Notes: generated by a model from the letters alone, not told the origin. DNA of 64,000 nt from Nemophila menziesii (GCA_029959085.1 JARWIR010000008.1:6262001-6326000); one strand, 5' to 3'; numbered from the stretch's first letter, positions 51,558-62,510 are shown. Numbers and translations: made by a program.

Positions 51558-51735
51558 ATTGTAAATATTAGAGTTTTAAAGCAGATATGAACTCTAAACT
51601 GAGAAAAAGATAAATAATTGCTCTTAATTTACCTGATCTATCACATTTTGTAACTCGACAACTCTCTCACCTGCAAATCGTTATAAATAAACATGTTAGT
51701 TCGAGTTTAGGTGCAAGATTTGATTTTCATAGAAA

Positions 51736-52485
51736 AATATCCCAAGCTGTAATTCAAGAGAATACCCATGTAATGGAATTTGCGTATAAAGATTGAAAAC
51801 GAGTCCACGCAACACCTACAGTTTCTCCTTGCTCTTGACGAAAACTAACAATAACTAATTGACCACTAAGTCGAACACTTTGAGGGTAGTACTTGTCGGA
51901 AAATGTTGTCTGAAGTTGATCCCATGTCAAGATCTCATCGTGCGGTTGCTGATCATACCACTCACTAGCTCCTCCGGTGAGGAAGAATGGAAAGATATGA
52001 AAGTATATTTGCTCTTGGGTTACTCCAGGGGTGACATATGCATCACTGATTTACATGACCTTATACACAGATCGAATAGGATCTTCACGAGATACACCAC
52101 TATACTGTCCGATAGTTGTAAACTGATTAATAATACCCGCGTCTGGTCTGAATCACATTCCTTGAATTGCGGGAGGACAGAGTCCTAGTGGTGGTAGACG
52201 GAAAGTTCTATAGTTATTCGATTGGAAGAGTCGAGGCCCATCATCTTGATGTCCTACACCATTATTATTGATTGGTTGTTGACCTCTGGGAGGAATTGGT
52301 AATTGGACTCCTACCGGTGGAATTGGTAATCCTGGTGGAACTATCGGAAGACCGTTTTCATCCAACTGAATTTTGGGATTGTGAGCATTTACATTTGCCA
52401 TTTCGGCTTCTATCCTTGCTTTTTCTTTTGCTTCTCTATCTCTCTTGTTCTTAGCTCGGACAAAGCTCTCGGGATCCGAGAGCAT
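51736..52485 (-). pseudogene. Gag pseudogene of element A, truncated
   Basis: The first ATG of the gag frame gives MLSDPESFVRAKNKRDREAK, followed by a proline-rich segment (PIVPPGLPIPPVG). After an in-frame TGA at ~52153 the retrotransposon gag domain follows: FTTIGQYSGVSREDPIRSVY, then a second in-frame stop at ~52054, then GVTQEQIYFHIFPFFLTGGA, TWDQLQTTFSDKYYP and FRQEQGETVGVAWTRF. These match the usual Ty3/gypsy gag consensus (ED.I, GVT, LFPF.L, W, TWD.L...F..K.YP, F.Q..GE....AW.RF). One base appears lost near 51770, since PLHGYSLELQLG continues in another frame. The domain is cut at the array boundary, so the zinc knuckle and pol are missing. The protein would have formed the virus-like particle; it cannot do so now. 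Confidence 0.82.
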
Positions 52486-52608
52486 ACACCAAACCTGTAA
52501 AACCTGAGAAGGAGCAACACAAAGAAAAGCGTAAAACCGAAAAAATAAAATAAACTAAAATTAGCAACTAAAACACTTACGGATAACACCGTGGTCACAC
52601 ACTGCCTT

Positions 52609-52625
52609 CCCCGGCAGCGGAGCCA
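52609..52625 (-). other. Primer binding site of element A (tRNA-Asp type)
   Basis: On the minus strand TGGCTCCGCTGCCGGGG lies 6 bases from the LTR end. The perfect complement of the plant tRNA-Asp 3' end would be TGGCGCCGTTGCCGGGG, so there are two mismatches. The tRNA sequence is from general knowledge. Confidence 0.75.
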
Positions 52626-52631
52626 AAAACT

Positions 52632-54431
52632 TGGTGTCTCCTTGTGTGTTCTAAATAAACACACCTAAAAAGGCAAAACACGTGCTGTAAGTTTACGGGT
52701 CATCCAAGTAATATCCGGTAAATGGGATTTCGATCTCATGGACGGATTGGATATGACTAAAGTGTTATACAATAAATGGAAATAGTTGCTTGAATGACTA
52801 CTAAAAGTAAAATAAATAAATTTTTGTTTTGTTTTTGTTTAAGGACTAAAGTGAAATTAAAGTAAAATATGAAACTAACTTAATGCTAATAATAAGATGC
52901 AATAAAATAAAATATGAATAGACGTAAGAAAGAGAGATAGTACTTGAGTCACGCTAGGGTTTCACTGAAATAAACTTAATCAATGCTTCTTTTAAGGGAC
53001 AAATTGGTAACTAGTAATAGTCCGGATTCTAGATTCTCCTAACCCCCGTCAGGGTGGACTTAGGAGCTATTCTAGGGTGTTACAAACCCCGTCAGGGCGA
53101 TCATAATCCACCTTCGAATGTCAGGTTCTCTACCCAGTTGGCTATAAGGTTAACTAAGTCCGTCAGGATCAATAATTTCTACCTTACGTTTATTACCTAT
53201 GTCCGTAATTAAACCCCCGGTCAAGGCGATCACTTCCCCCACCAAAGTGAATAGATTAATTACTAAATCCTATGTCTAATTGGCCAAATTAAAAATAGTG
53301 AAATAACCTTACGGTAATAAAAAATACAAAATTACCTATTTCGAATTAAATTATAAAATCCCAAATAAGAAGACATCAATCAAATTAATTAGGGTTCACC
53401 CCATGTAGCGATTCTCAAGCACTTTAAAGGTTTAGCTCATAATTGAAATTAAAACTAAGAAAATAAAATTAAAAGACATCATGTTTAACATAAAGAAAAT
53501 AAAATAAAACCTAATTAAGAGGTTGGGTTTGGCTGTGATTTGAAGAAGATGACTTTCTCCAGCTCTTAACTTTCTTCCTTCCTTCTTGCTCTGACTTAAA
53601 AACCTTAAGCCTCCTGTGTAATTCTATAAAGTGTATTTAAAGAGGAGGCAAAGGGGTGTATTTATAGGTGCTAGGAAGCCCAAATTTATTTTACTTGGAG
53701 TGGAAGACAAGTAAAGGACTATTTAATTCGCAGCCCAAAAATATAGGGAATGTAAGATTATGTTGCTGATTTGTTTTGGTCATACCTCCTTCAATACTTA
53801 TCCGTTTGACGCGATCTTTATGTCGAAATCACTCATCTCGGAAAGCTCTATCCATTGGTCCAGACCATTGTCCCAAATTCCTAGCCAATCTTAAGTTATG
53901 AGCTCTTCTTTGAACGTGGCTGGAATTTCAAATTTATTTGGCAGCTTTATCTTTTCCTTCTTTGCATATATCCTTCTTTAATATTCTTATTTCCATGTAT
54001 ATCTCTTTCATTTACTTCTTAGACTTGACTTGGTCTCTAATTAATTACCATATATCTTTTAAAGCTCCACAATAAATAAATAATTAAACCGCATATGATT
54101 TTAACATTAATATATTATTAAATCAAGACTAGAAATAAAAAAGTGCACTCTAAAATTAGAAACTCGAATAAAATACTTTCTAACGCACTAAAAATAATCT
54201 AAGACTTTAATTCTCACCTCTCCTCCTTGTATTGAAGTTCAAGAACCTACTAACTTTGCACTAAAAATAACCAAATTAACGCACAAAAGCTCTAAAAATG
54301 CAAATAGTCTAATTCAAAGGGGAAAAAGTGTAATATAACAAAATAAGCATAAAGTTTATCTAATAAGTCAAATATTCCCCTAAAATAATGTCTCCAAAGG
54401 GCTAATATTTAGAACAAATAGGGAGACATCA
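52632..54431 (-). repeat. 5' LTR of element A (1.8 kb)
   Basis: The boundaries are TGGTGTCTCC on the left and GGAGACATCA on the right (plus strand), near-perfect inverted termini. Internal stretches such as CCCCGTCAGGGTGGACTTAG and CTCAAGCAC also occur in the LTR of element B, which shows the two are related. A TATA box is seen on the minus strand at 53657-53667. No coding region. Confidence 0.8.
53657..53667 (-). promoter_or_regulatory. TATA box in LTR of element A
   Basis: The minus strand reads CACCTATAAATACACC, a good plant TATA box, followed by the expected downstream leader region toward the LTR end. Confidence 0.5.
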
Positions 54432-55029
54432 ATGTTTTAAATTGATTCTAGCTGCTTAACCATATATTTGATTTATGTACTTTGATTTATTGTCTGTCCT
54501 AAACCTGATAACTTTAGGCTTTCTTGATAGTAGTTAGATGGTCACTCGGAAGGGGTGTCTAATTATTGAAACACCACCTAAACGTCTAGTGTACAAAATT
54601 GGTCCTGGCAACACCAGCCTAACTAGATAGTCATTAGGGTTTATTGTAATCACCAATTATCATTAATAGGTCAGACTGCACTTAGGAACCTAGTGGCGTA
54701 GGATAACCATATGTGAGTCCACTCTTAATTGTAAGGTTCCCACCCTAGTTCGCTCTCCGGGGATAGGGGAATTTAGAATCCTGACTACATATCTAAGAGC
54801 TATTATCTCCCTTATAAACTGAAATTGATAGAAAGAATTAGAAGGATAGGTGCATACTAGTAGAACCAAAAGTTATATTCTCTCATCTTATATTCTCTCG
54901 TATTTTAATTATTTATCTTTACTTTTATTTAGTTATTAATCATTCATCTCTCAATCAATCTTCTTTAGTTTCAGTCTTTTTATTAAAGCATAATTCAATA
55001 AAATCTGTAAAAAAAATTACTAAAAAGAT
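54432..55029. other. Unassigned sequence between element A and the old LINE
   Basis: About 600 bp with no ORF. It contains AATAAA near 54998 and pyrimidine-rich stretches, and could be the tail of another LTR or the upstream part of the LINE. I cannot identify it. Confidence 0.3.
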
Positions 55030-57788
55030 TAGATAGGGAGAGATTGAAGAAGCCCTCAGATGCTTAACATCTCGAATACACCAGATATGAAAACAATGTT
55101 GACAAGAAAACCAGACTTGGAAGAAGTGAAAAAGGCTTTTTTTGACAAAGAGCCTGGAAAAGCTCCAGGACCGGATGGGATTAACAGAAAATTTTATCAG
55201 GAATATTCAAACATCGTTGGGAGGATATTTATGGAATGGATACTGAATTCTTTATGCATAATATTTCTTTTGACATATTAAATGAAACGCTATCACTCTT
55301 ATACCCAAAGGTGACATACAACAAGGCGTGGAAAATTACATAGCAATATTTTATGTGAACTTTGGGTACAAGATCATCTCCGAAATTCTGGCTAACAAAC
55401 TTCAGCGTATTATGAATGACATCACTCAATAAGCTTTCATCAGAGGGAGACCGATTCAAGAAAATAGTATCATTGCTCAAGAAACATTCATATTTTGCTG
55501 CTCGAAAATTGGACATGGCTAAAGAATATGATCACCTAAGATGGGGTTCGTCTGAATATTATTAGAGAGGTTAGGTTTCGATTAGATTTGGATTAACTGG
55601 ATCTGGAACTGCATTTCAATTGTCACTTCCCAAATAAATATCAATACAGGAAAGACAACCCCCTTTTAAACCTAGGCGGGGGCTTAGAAAAGGTGATCCC
55701 ATATCTCCCTTATTGTTCTCGCTTATGACAGAAGCTCTAATCACCCTTATTGAAATCAAGGTCATGGAAGGATGCATCAAAGGAATTCGTATTACTCGCA
55801 ACGTTCCGGTTTTATCACACCTCTTATTTGCAGATAACTCGTTATTTTTTCTTTCTCTGGAAGGATTGAAGATACTTGAATTTCAAGAATGTATTGATAC
55901 TTATCGTAAATTCACATGACAAAGAGTTAATATTAATACATCGGTCATTTGCTTCAGCAAACTAACTCTGGAGGATATTAGAAAACAGACTACTGACATC
56001 TTACAAATTCAAGCTACCACAGATTTGGGGAAATATCTTGGAATTCCACTTTGTCACAAAAGGTAAAAAATTAAGACTCTATATTTGATTAATGATAAAG
56101 TTTGTAATAAAGCGCAAGGATGGATTGCCAAAACTCTATTGGAAGGCGGCAAAGAAATTTTAATTAAAGCTGTTCAACAGGCCATCCCTACCTATGCAAT
56201 GTCTATCTTCTCTTTTCCAATTACTTTTTGCAGGAAATTTACGTCAATAATTGCAAAATTCTGGTGGAACTCATTAGAAAAAAGAAAGATACACTGACTT
56301 AGCTGGGAGAAAATGATTGTGGCTAAACTGGTGAAAGGAATGTGATTTCGTGATCTAAAAAGGATGAACACAACTCTACTTGCAGTACAAGCGTGGAAAT
56401 TACTACAAATTCCGAATTCACTTGCGACTAAAGTCCTTAAAGGTATCCATTTTCCTGATTTAGATTTTCTAACTATTTAATTAAGACGAAGCATGTCATG
56501 GTCTTGGGCCAGTATTTCGGAAGGACGTGATCTTTTACTTCAATAACGCATCATACAAATAGGACACTATGAGAACACTAACATATGGACACATCAATGG
56601 CTACAATCTGGGTTAATTAAAGATAAACCAATTTATATGAGTTTTGAAACTGTTGCCCAACTTATGAAAAGAGACACTGACGAATGGAACTGAGAAATAA
56701 TTGATTCAACTATCCCTATTCCGGTAAAAGAAGAAATTATGAAGATACCGATTTTAAAAAAAGATGATCAGGATATTTTCACTTGGCTACACACGCATTC
56801 TGGTGAATATACCACTAAATCAGGATTTTGAGCACTTTCAGAAATTGTTGAGCAATGCGAAGTGCAAACTTCAGCGCAAGCATACCTTAAATATTCTTCA
56901 CTTTGGAAAATAATTTGGAAATCTAAAGTTCCGGAATAAATTAGATCTTTCACTTGGAAGGCCTGCAGAAATATTTTACCAACTAGGAAAAACTTAAAAC
57001 TTCGCCATTGTGATATAGAAAAATTGTGTTATTGGTGCGAAGAACAAGCGGGGTCGTTACACACCGTTTGCTGACATGTTATTTATTAAACAGGTTTGGA
57101 CAGGGTCGGCGCTACAGATTCGGATCCCAGATGATTTCCCAAACAATATTGGGGATTGGTTTATGAAGATATATGAAGAAGCTAACCCAACGCAGTGAAA
57201 GAAAAGGAGCGTGACGACATATATCATGTTAACAATGTGGAATATATGGAAACAAAAAATGAAAAAAAAAATCTTGAGAACACTCACACTGACCCAAAAA
57301 TGTTATTAAAATTGTATAGGCATGTATAACAGATCTATCTAAAAATTATTGGGCGAAACCCCACAGCCAAACACAAGCTCAAAAACACGGTACTCAACAA
57401 ATCATTGGGTACCTAACGAGCTGAACAGTAGTCACACAATTATGAAGTGTGATGCATCTTTCAAAACTAAAACGGAACAAACTGGAATCGAAATTACCAG
57501 GCGCGATACCTAAACGGGAAACATGATGATATATTCTAAAACAATCATGGCCGACTCAGCAGCGGAAGGAGAAGCTATTGTTGTCTATGAGGTTACAAAG
57601 ATATGCAGAACTGAGACGGGAAGAAAAAACATTATCGGCTCGGACAACCGTGAAATTATTCAATGTATCAAGTCGCTGTCAGCAACAGGGTGGTAAGTGA
57701 AACCATTCATCAAACGGAGTAAACTCATGACGGAATCACATGGAAACATGTTCTTCAAATATCTTCCGTGCAAATTCAAAGGGATGGT
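55030..57788 (+). pseudogene. Decayed plant LINE ORF2 (RT, zf-RVT, RNase H)
   Basis: Despite many stops and frameshifts the order of a plant LINE ORF2 can be followed. First is the RT entry motif EEVKKAFFDKEPGKAPGPDG (KAPGPDG at 55159-55179). Next come the FIRGRPIQEN block (~55435), GLRKGDPISPLLFSLMTEAL (~55681) and the RT active-site box, here LLFADNSLFF at ~55827, where the second catalytic Asp is Asn. Then YLGIPLCHKR (~56033) and GGKEILIKAVQQAIPTYAMS follow. A zf-RVT region has DIFTWLHTHSGEYTTKSGF, LWKIIWKSKVPE and CYWCEEQAG. An RNase H-like domain begins at KCDASFK (~57446) and includes AAEGEAIVV and SDNREIIQCI. It stops where the LTR of element B begins, which suggests interruption by that element. 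It is a different LINE family from the one in the tandem array. It is dead. Confidence 0.8.
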
Positions 57789-59371
57789 TGGTGGTTCCTT
57801 GTGTGTTCTAAAATAAATGGAATAAGGAAAAGAGAACCACAACCGCAAGTATACGGTTGTCCCAAGTAATATGTGTGATAATACAGATTCGTTCTCAGGG
57901 ACGGATTGGTTGACTCTAATGCTTATCGAATAGTAGTTAATTGCACGTAAAAGCAGATAAATTGTTTTAAGAATGTTTGTTTGGTTTTTCTAAGACTAAG
58001 ACAAATAATTGAAATACTAAACTAATGCAAGGATTAAACTAGACGCAAGAAAATAAAGTGTTTACGCAAGGTAGGAAAGGCAGTACTTGAGAGACGCAAG
58101 GGTTTCGCCTCATTATCATTCATTTCATGTATTGTATAAGGGACAAATTGGTAAATATGTATTGGTCGGGATTCGGAATTCTCCTTACCCCCGTCAGGGT
58201 GGACTAAGGAGCTACTTTTGGGTGCTACAAACCTTGTCAGGGTGATTATAGTCCACCTTCAAGTGATTAAGTCTATTCTACCCAATTGGCCATAGGATTA
58301 ATTAAGCTCGTCAGAGACTCTAATTTCTATCCTACATTCATTAACTAGGTCCGTATCTAAACCCCCCGTCAAGGTGATCCAATCGCCACTAATTGGAATA
58401 GCCTAGATACTAAGTCCTATGATTGGTTAATTACGTCAATTATAGTGAATAAAAGAAAATTAATGAAAAATACAATTTACCCAATTCGATTTCAATTATA
58501 AAAATCCCAAATCCAAACACATGAAATAAAATCAAATTGGGATTAACCCATTATGCGTTCTCAAGCACTATTTTAGTTTAGCTCATGATAATTGAAAAGA
58601 CAAAAACTAAAGACATAATTGGGTTCATAATGTTTTACAGAATAAAATAGAAGTACCTAATTACGGAGTTGAATTGGCTGAGAATTGGAGATATAGACAG
58701 TCTCCAGCTCTTACTTCTTCTCTTCCTTGCTCTAGCTTCTGCTCTGGTGTCTAACTCTTAAGCGTATGTAAAATTCTGAAAAAGGTGTTTGAAAATAGAA
58801 GGCCGAAGCCCTTTTATAAGCTAAAATTCGGATTAGGGCTTTTCATAAGGATTAAGTGAATATTAGAAAAGTCCAAGTCCACTAATTAAGCCCAAATCTC
58901 GTAACTGCTGCACCACCTCCACTAAAACAGCTCTAACCGGCTCGTTTCAACTCGGATTGACCTCATTCAAGTTGCTAAAGTTCTGTAACTCAATGGGCAA
59001 CAATTTATCTTCACAAGTAAGAGGCTAAATCTACTCTTAGATGGCTCGAAATCAGCAACCTTTATCAACTTTCCAGATTTTTAGCTTCAAATTATCAATT
59101 CTTTCGGGATATTTCTTCTTGCTTTGACTTCATTACACGATCTTTGAATTTATTATTTAGTTCCTCTCCTAGCTAGTATTCAAAACCTACAACTTTTCAC
59201 TAAAAACAAACCATATTGCGCGCAAAAGTTTAATAAATGAAAATTCCTAGAATTAAAAGAGGAAAATCGATTTATTGCATTTTAACACCAAAAGACTATC
59301 TTAATAGTCAAATAAACACCAAAAATGATGTCTCCCAAGGGCTTAAAATTATAACATTTAGGGAGACATCA
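57789..59371 (-). repeat. 3' LTR of element B (1.58 kb)
   Basis: The plus strand starts TGGTGGTTCCTTGTGTGTTC and ends GGGAGACATCA. It aligns in patches with the LTR of element A (CTTGTGTGTTCTAAA, CCCAAGTAATAT, ACGGATTGG, CCCCGTCAGGGTGGACTA, TTCTCAAGCACT), but the two are clearly diverged and differ in length by about 200 bp. The exact left end is uncertain by a few bases. Confidence 0.75.
58811..58820 (-). promoter_or_regulatory. TATA box in LTR of element B
   Basis: The minus strand reads CTTATAAAAGGGCTTCGGCC, a good TATA box in the position expected from the LTR of element A. Confidence 0.5.
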
Positions 59372-59391
59372 AGACCCCCAACTCAAACCTT
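59372..59391 (-). other. Polypurine tract of element B
   Basis: The minus strand AGGTTTGAGTTGGGGGTCT lies directly before the TGATGTCTCCC start of the LTR. This fixes 57789-59371 as a 3' LTR and the element as minus strand. Confidence 0.65.
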
Positions 59392-60833
59392 TGTCGTCCT
59401 GACAAAGCAAAACTAAAAACAAGGGGAATGAAGTAGATGCAAGAGAAAATAGAAGCTAGTAAATACACCCTAAATCAATTCTCAAAATAAATATCATATA
59501 GCAAAAATTAAGGACTAACATACACATACACTAATCATGCAACATCAGACACAAATAACTTCAATCATAAAATTAACTTTTCAATGCTAGAAGGTTACAC
59601 TTGTACTTATCTCATTATGATGGTTATAGGTTGTTCCTCGATACTTACTCGCTTTGAACGCTCCACTTAGTATACTCCCTATTAACTTACCATGCACCTA
59701 GGAATCACGAGGACTTTACGGTTTTATCGTAGGCTTAGGGAAGGTGTGGTATGTATATTTGGTAAATTTGAAGTCAGCTTTTGGCTCTCTCCTCACTTAC
59801 CATCAACAACTGTCCACGAGCTTGAGTTTACAGTCATATAATGTTCTCACTCAACCCATTTGACGCGCTTATGTTGCGTCCCCAATGTCAACCCAATTAA
59901 TCTAAGATGATTTCCAAAAATATTCCACTTTGCCGGTTATTTTATTCTTTCTTTCTTTTTATTTTCTTTTTCATTTCTTTTCTTTTCTGTACAAGATACC
60001 CATGACCATCATTTTGATGTGAAAGGTCATGTCTCTAATAATTTTTTATTTTTCTTTCTTTTTTTTTTGCTTTTTTTTTTCAAATCCCGGCAAAGGGTTA
60101 CAATAATAATATCATCTTTTATTTTTGTGCCTCAATACAAATACATATAATCCCCTTCCCAGTGTAATTTCCCAAATATGGACCCTCTACCCCAAACTCA
60201 AGCTCGAGACAGGTCTCAGGATCGTGATTCAAGTGCGGGTCATCTGGTCATGCCTAATAATCTAAGGGATAATGGGCTTATATCGTGGCTACAAAAGAAA
60301 AGGCTTACGGCTCAAAATTGGGCTAAGACGGATAAAATTAATATAAGGGATAGCAGGCTAAAAGGATTCAAATGGATAACAAAGAACTGCCCCTATCATT
60401 TTCCTAGTTACATGGTTCGTCTCTAGTTCATATCTAAGTGGGTTCTCTACTAATTTAGATCTCACGTTCTACAAACCAAACAATTTCCTTAAGTACAAGC
60501 TTACTTCTTTTGCATTGTTTATCAATTTTTCCTATTCTTATCTATATTTGCATGCAATTAAAGCGCGTTTTATGTTATTCCCTAAATTCCACTATCTACT
60601 ATCATAGATTCATCAAAAGTATGCTTAAAAGGGACATTTAAAATCTTCTACAGTCAAACGCAACTCCTAATTATTTATGGAAAGCAATTAAAAACAAATA
60701 AACACATAAAAACTGGGATGAGGCAACGAACGCCACCCCAAACTCAAAAATGAGTCATGTCCCCATGACTCGAAAAAACGCAAAGCAATTAAACTAATCT
60801 ACACTAAAACGAGAAAGGGATAGAAAACGTAGC
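59392..60833 (-). other. Untranslated 3' region of element B
   Basis: About 1.4 kb without a supported ORF. It contains a long T/C-rich tract on the plus strand (about 59941-60085; A/G-rich on the element strand) and the motif CCCCAAACTC at ~60190 and ~60737. An 82-codon plus-strand reading frame at 60178-60426 shows no recognisable domain and runs against the element; I do not call it a gene. Confidence 0.55.
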
Positions 60834-62123
60834 TTAACCAGCGCGTGGCTGGTCATCGGTGTTGCGTCCATGAACTTTATCCTGCGTAAGTAGACCATAG
60901 GTGACGTGTTGAATCATGCTCACCCCAAGTAGCATGTTTCGGATAAGGTAAAGCTCTTTTGTAACGTTTCCTAAAGTAGCAATCATCTTCACTTGATTCT
61001 CTTCCAGCACTTTGATTTTCGACTCCAACTCGTTATCGGTCTGTATCTTCTTCGTTGGAGGAGCTCTAGGAGTCCGTATAGCTTGTGTTGCTTCGTCATG
61101 GGCATTCTGAATCGATATTAAGGTTATCTGTTCTCCAACTATGGATGGTTCAGCTTCTTCACATTTACGCGGAATCTTAGCATCTAGACACAAGGTAGTG
61201 ATGGTACAAGGAAATTTGAGATTCTGTTGCGTAGTAGGAGCTTTCTCGAATTCCATAATATTATCATAAAGCACACGAGCCACATCGATATGTTTTTCCT
61301 CAACAATACACTTGATGAATATAATATGTTCCTTTTTCAATTCCGAAGTGTGTGTAATACCAAAGAAGGTAGGGACTATGAAACGGGACCAAACCTTAGC
61401 ACAAGGCAATAAATTGCTGATATAAAACTGTCCATGATAACACTCTCCTGCTGGAATTGGGCGGGTCCCAGGAATAAGTACATTTCCTCAAAGAGATTCG
61501 AAATCGAATGAAGGATCGGTAAGGGTTTCTTGGTAAGGACAAGGGCCGGTGAAGTTGGGTAATTTCAGAGATTGTAAAATAAGCTCAGCAGAGAGAGGAA
61601 TTACCTTTTTGCGTACAATAATGGCTTCTTTTGAAAAAGCTAGTCCCTCGTAAAAATCACGCACCAATGTAGGAATAAATTCAAGCTCTTTCCACCCAAA
61701 CTTGTCACAAGTAATAGCATAATCCTTAAAAGAACTATTCATAATACCCTTTGGAAGACCCTTCTCAATACCAAATTTCAAGAAATTAATTCTGTCACGA
61801 ACCTGATCATTCTAAGTCATAGAAACTCTCTTTGGTTTCTGAGCACACATCTTTCTTCTTGTTAACCTTGGTTCTTGAATAGGTGCTTGTGGAGTTTCTT
61901 CTTCAGATTCTTACTCACTTTATGGTTCATCAATTAGTCTACTTTTCGGATTAGCCTTAATCGGATTTTCTTTCCTTTTCGGAGCAGCTGGGATTTCTTC
62001 AGTCTTGTGTTTGGAACGCGAATCCGGAATCTCAATTGCTTGTTCTGGGCTAGCACCAACAGTGTTTCTGTTTCTTGGTATGTTTCTTCGATAAGTACAC
62101 ATGGAATCAGTTCTGTTAGTCAT
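60834..62123 (-). pseudogene. Third-ORF (plant transposon protein domain) of element B, with stops
   Basis: One reading frame of about 430 codons begins MTNRTDSMCTYRRN at 62123 and ends ...TDDQPRAG at 60834. It is interrupted only by four in-frame stops: two close together near 61911-61922 (DEP*SE*ES), one near 61813 (MT*ND) and TGA at 61488-61490. No frameshift is seen. The core has LEFIPTLVRDFYEGLAFSKE, AELILQSLKLPNF, CAKVWSRFIVPTFFGITHTS, IFIKCIVEEKHIDVARVLYD and FPCTITTLCLDAKIP. This is the pattern of the 'putative plant transposon protein' domain commonly found in the env position of Athila/Tat-type elements. The N-terminus is charged and the C-terminus has a predicted helical segment (NELESKIKVLEENQVKM). 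Function of the family is unknown. I see no transmembrane or signal segment that would support a true envelope protein. Confidence 0.72.
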
Positions 62124-62510
62124 CTCTTTTCACCCCAAACTCAAAACTTCAAATAGTGACAAAGCTAGAGAAAAGCTTAGAACTTTGATGTTTTGAGGTT
62201 TAAAACTTGAAGACTATGGTGGAATATGAGATGGGTAAAGGCTAATTGAGAAGAATTGTGAAGGAATTGGGTTTAATATGAAGGTTAGGAAGAAGAAATT
62301 GTTGGAGAAAAGTGGGAATTTGATGACGTTTTGGAGAGGATATGAGTTGATTGTATGTTTGTGTGATGAAAGAGGGCTTGTTATGATATTATATATTGTT
62401 TAGTTGATGATTTTAGGAGCAGGTGGAGGCTAGGATTCGTAACAAGAGGTTGGCTTGGAAAAGAAGTTAAAAAAATTAGGTTTAAAGATTCAAAAACCGC
62501 CTCCACGCAA
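62124..62510 (-). other. Spacer upstream of the third ORF
   Basis: Nothing coding is seen. CCCCAAACTC at ~62133 (GAGTTTGGGG on the element strand) lies about 10 bases before the ATG of the third ORF. Confidence 0.5.

Larger units (their letters stand above)
1..51735. repeat. Tandem array of nine ~6-kb units (U1-U9)
   Basis: The same long sequence recurs head to tail nine times with few differences between copies. It can be phased on GTGTTATTATGAC or its variants at 1, 5176, 11244, 19165, 25199, 31236, 41710 and 48237; U7 lacks the phasing motif because its first ~300 bp are deleted. Unit lengths are 6068, 7921 (with two insertions), 6034 and 6037 bp for U2-U5, about 5.8 and 4.6 kb for U6-U7, and 6527 bp for U8. 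U1 begins at the window edge, so the array probably continues to the left. U9 breaks off at about 51735, where the sequence changes abruptly into a retrotransposon gag. The unit is far too long for a classical satellite. It reads as a tandem segmental duplication that captured gene fragments and a LINE. Confidence 0.96.
48237..51735 (+). repeat. Tandem unit U9 (LINE-minus, truncated array end)
   Basis: This is the last copy, about 3.5 kb. It has an empty LINE site at 49571-49584, a MITE-like sequence at 49691-49844, and an ECT fragment at 51226-51557 (minus) with an internal deletion. It follows the unit until CATAGAAAA at about 51735, then turns into an unrelated retrotransposon gag. It shares variants with U7, and at its left end with U1. 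It is generally more diverged than the others, as expected for the edge of an array. Confidence 0.9.
51736..54431 (-). mobile_element. Athila/Tat-like Ty3/gypsy element A, 5' part only
   Basis: In minus-strand order this is a 5' LTR (54431-52632), primer binding site (52625-52609), gag (52485 leftward), then abrupt replacement by the tandem array at 51735. Everything from mid-gag onward (pol, 3' LTR) is absent. The lineage is suggested by the tRNA-Asp type primer site, the long LTR beginning TGATGTCTCC, and the resemblance of its LTR to that of element B, which has an Athila-type integrase. Confidence 0.8.

Noticed and set aside
1..51735. CRISPR array, phage or bacterial satellite interpretation of the repeats
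   Set aside because: Units are ~6 kb with no short spacers, and the content is plant LINE, LTR element and ECT gene fragments.
1..51735. The ~6-kb unit as a single autonomous transposon inserted nine times
   Set aside because: Copies are directly adjacent with no target duplications or conserved ends between them, and the phase is arbitrary; tandem duplication explains it better.
52410..52664. 84-codon minus-strand frame over the PBS of element A
   Set aside because: Overlaps the gag start in another frame and crosses the primer binding site; a shadow.
60178..60426. 82-codon plus-strand frame in element B
   Set aside because: Opposite to the element, no domain, and inside an untranslated region.
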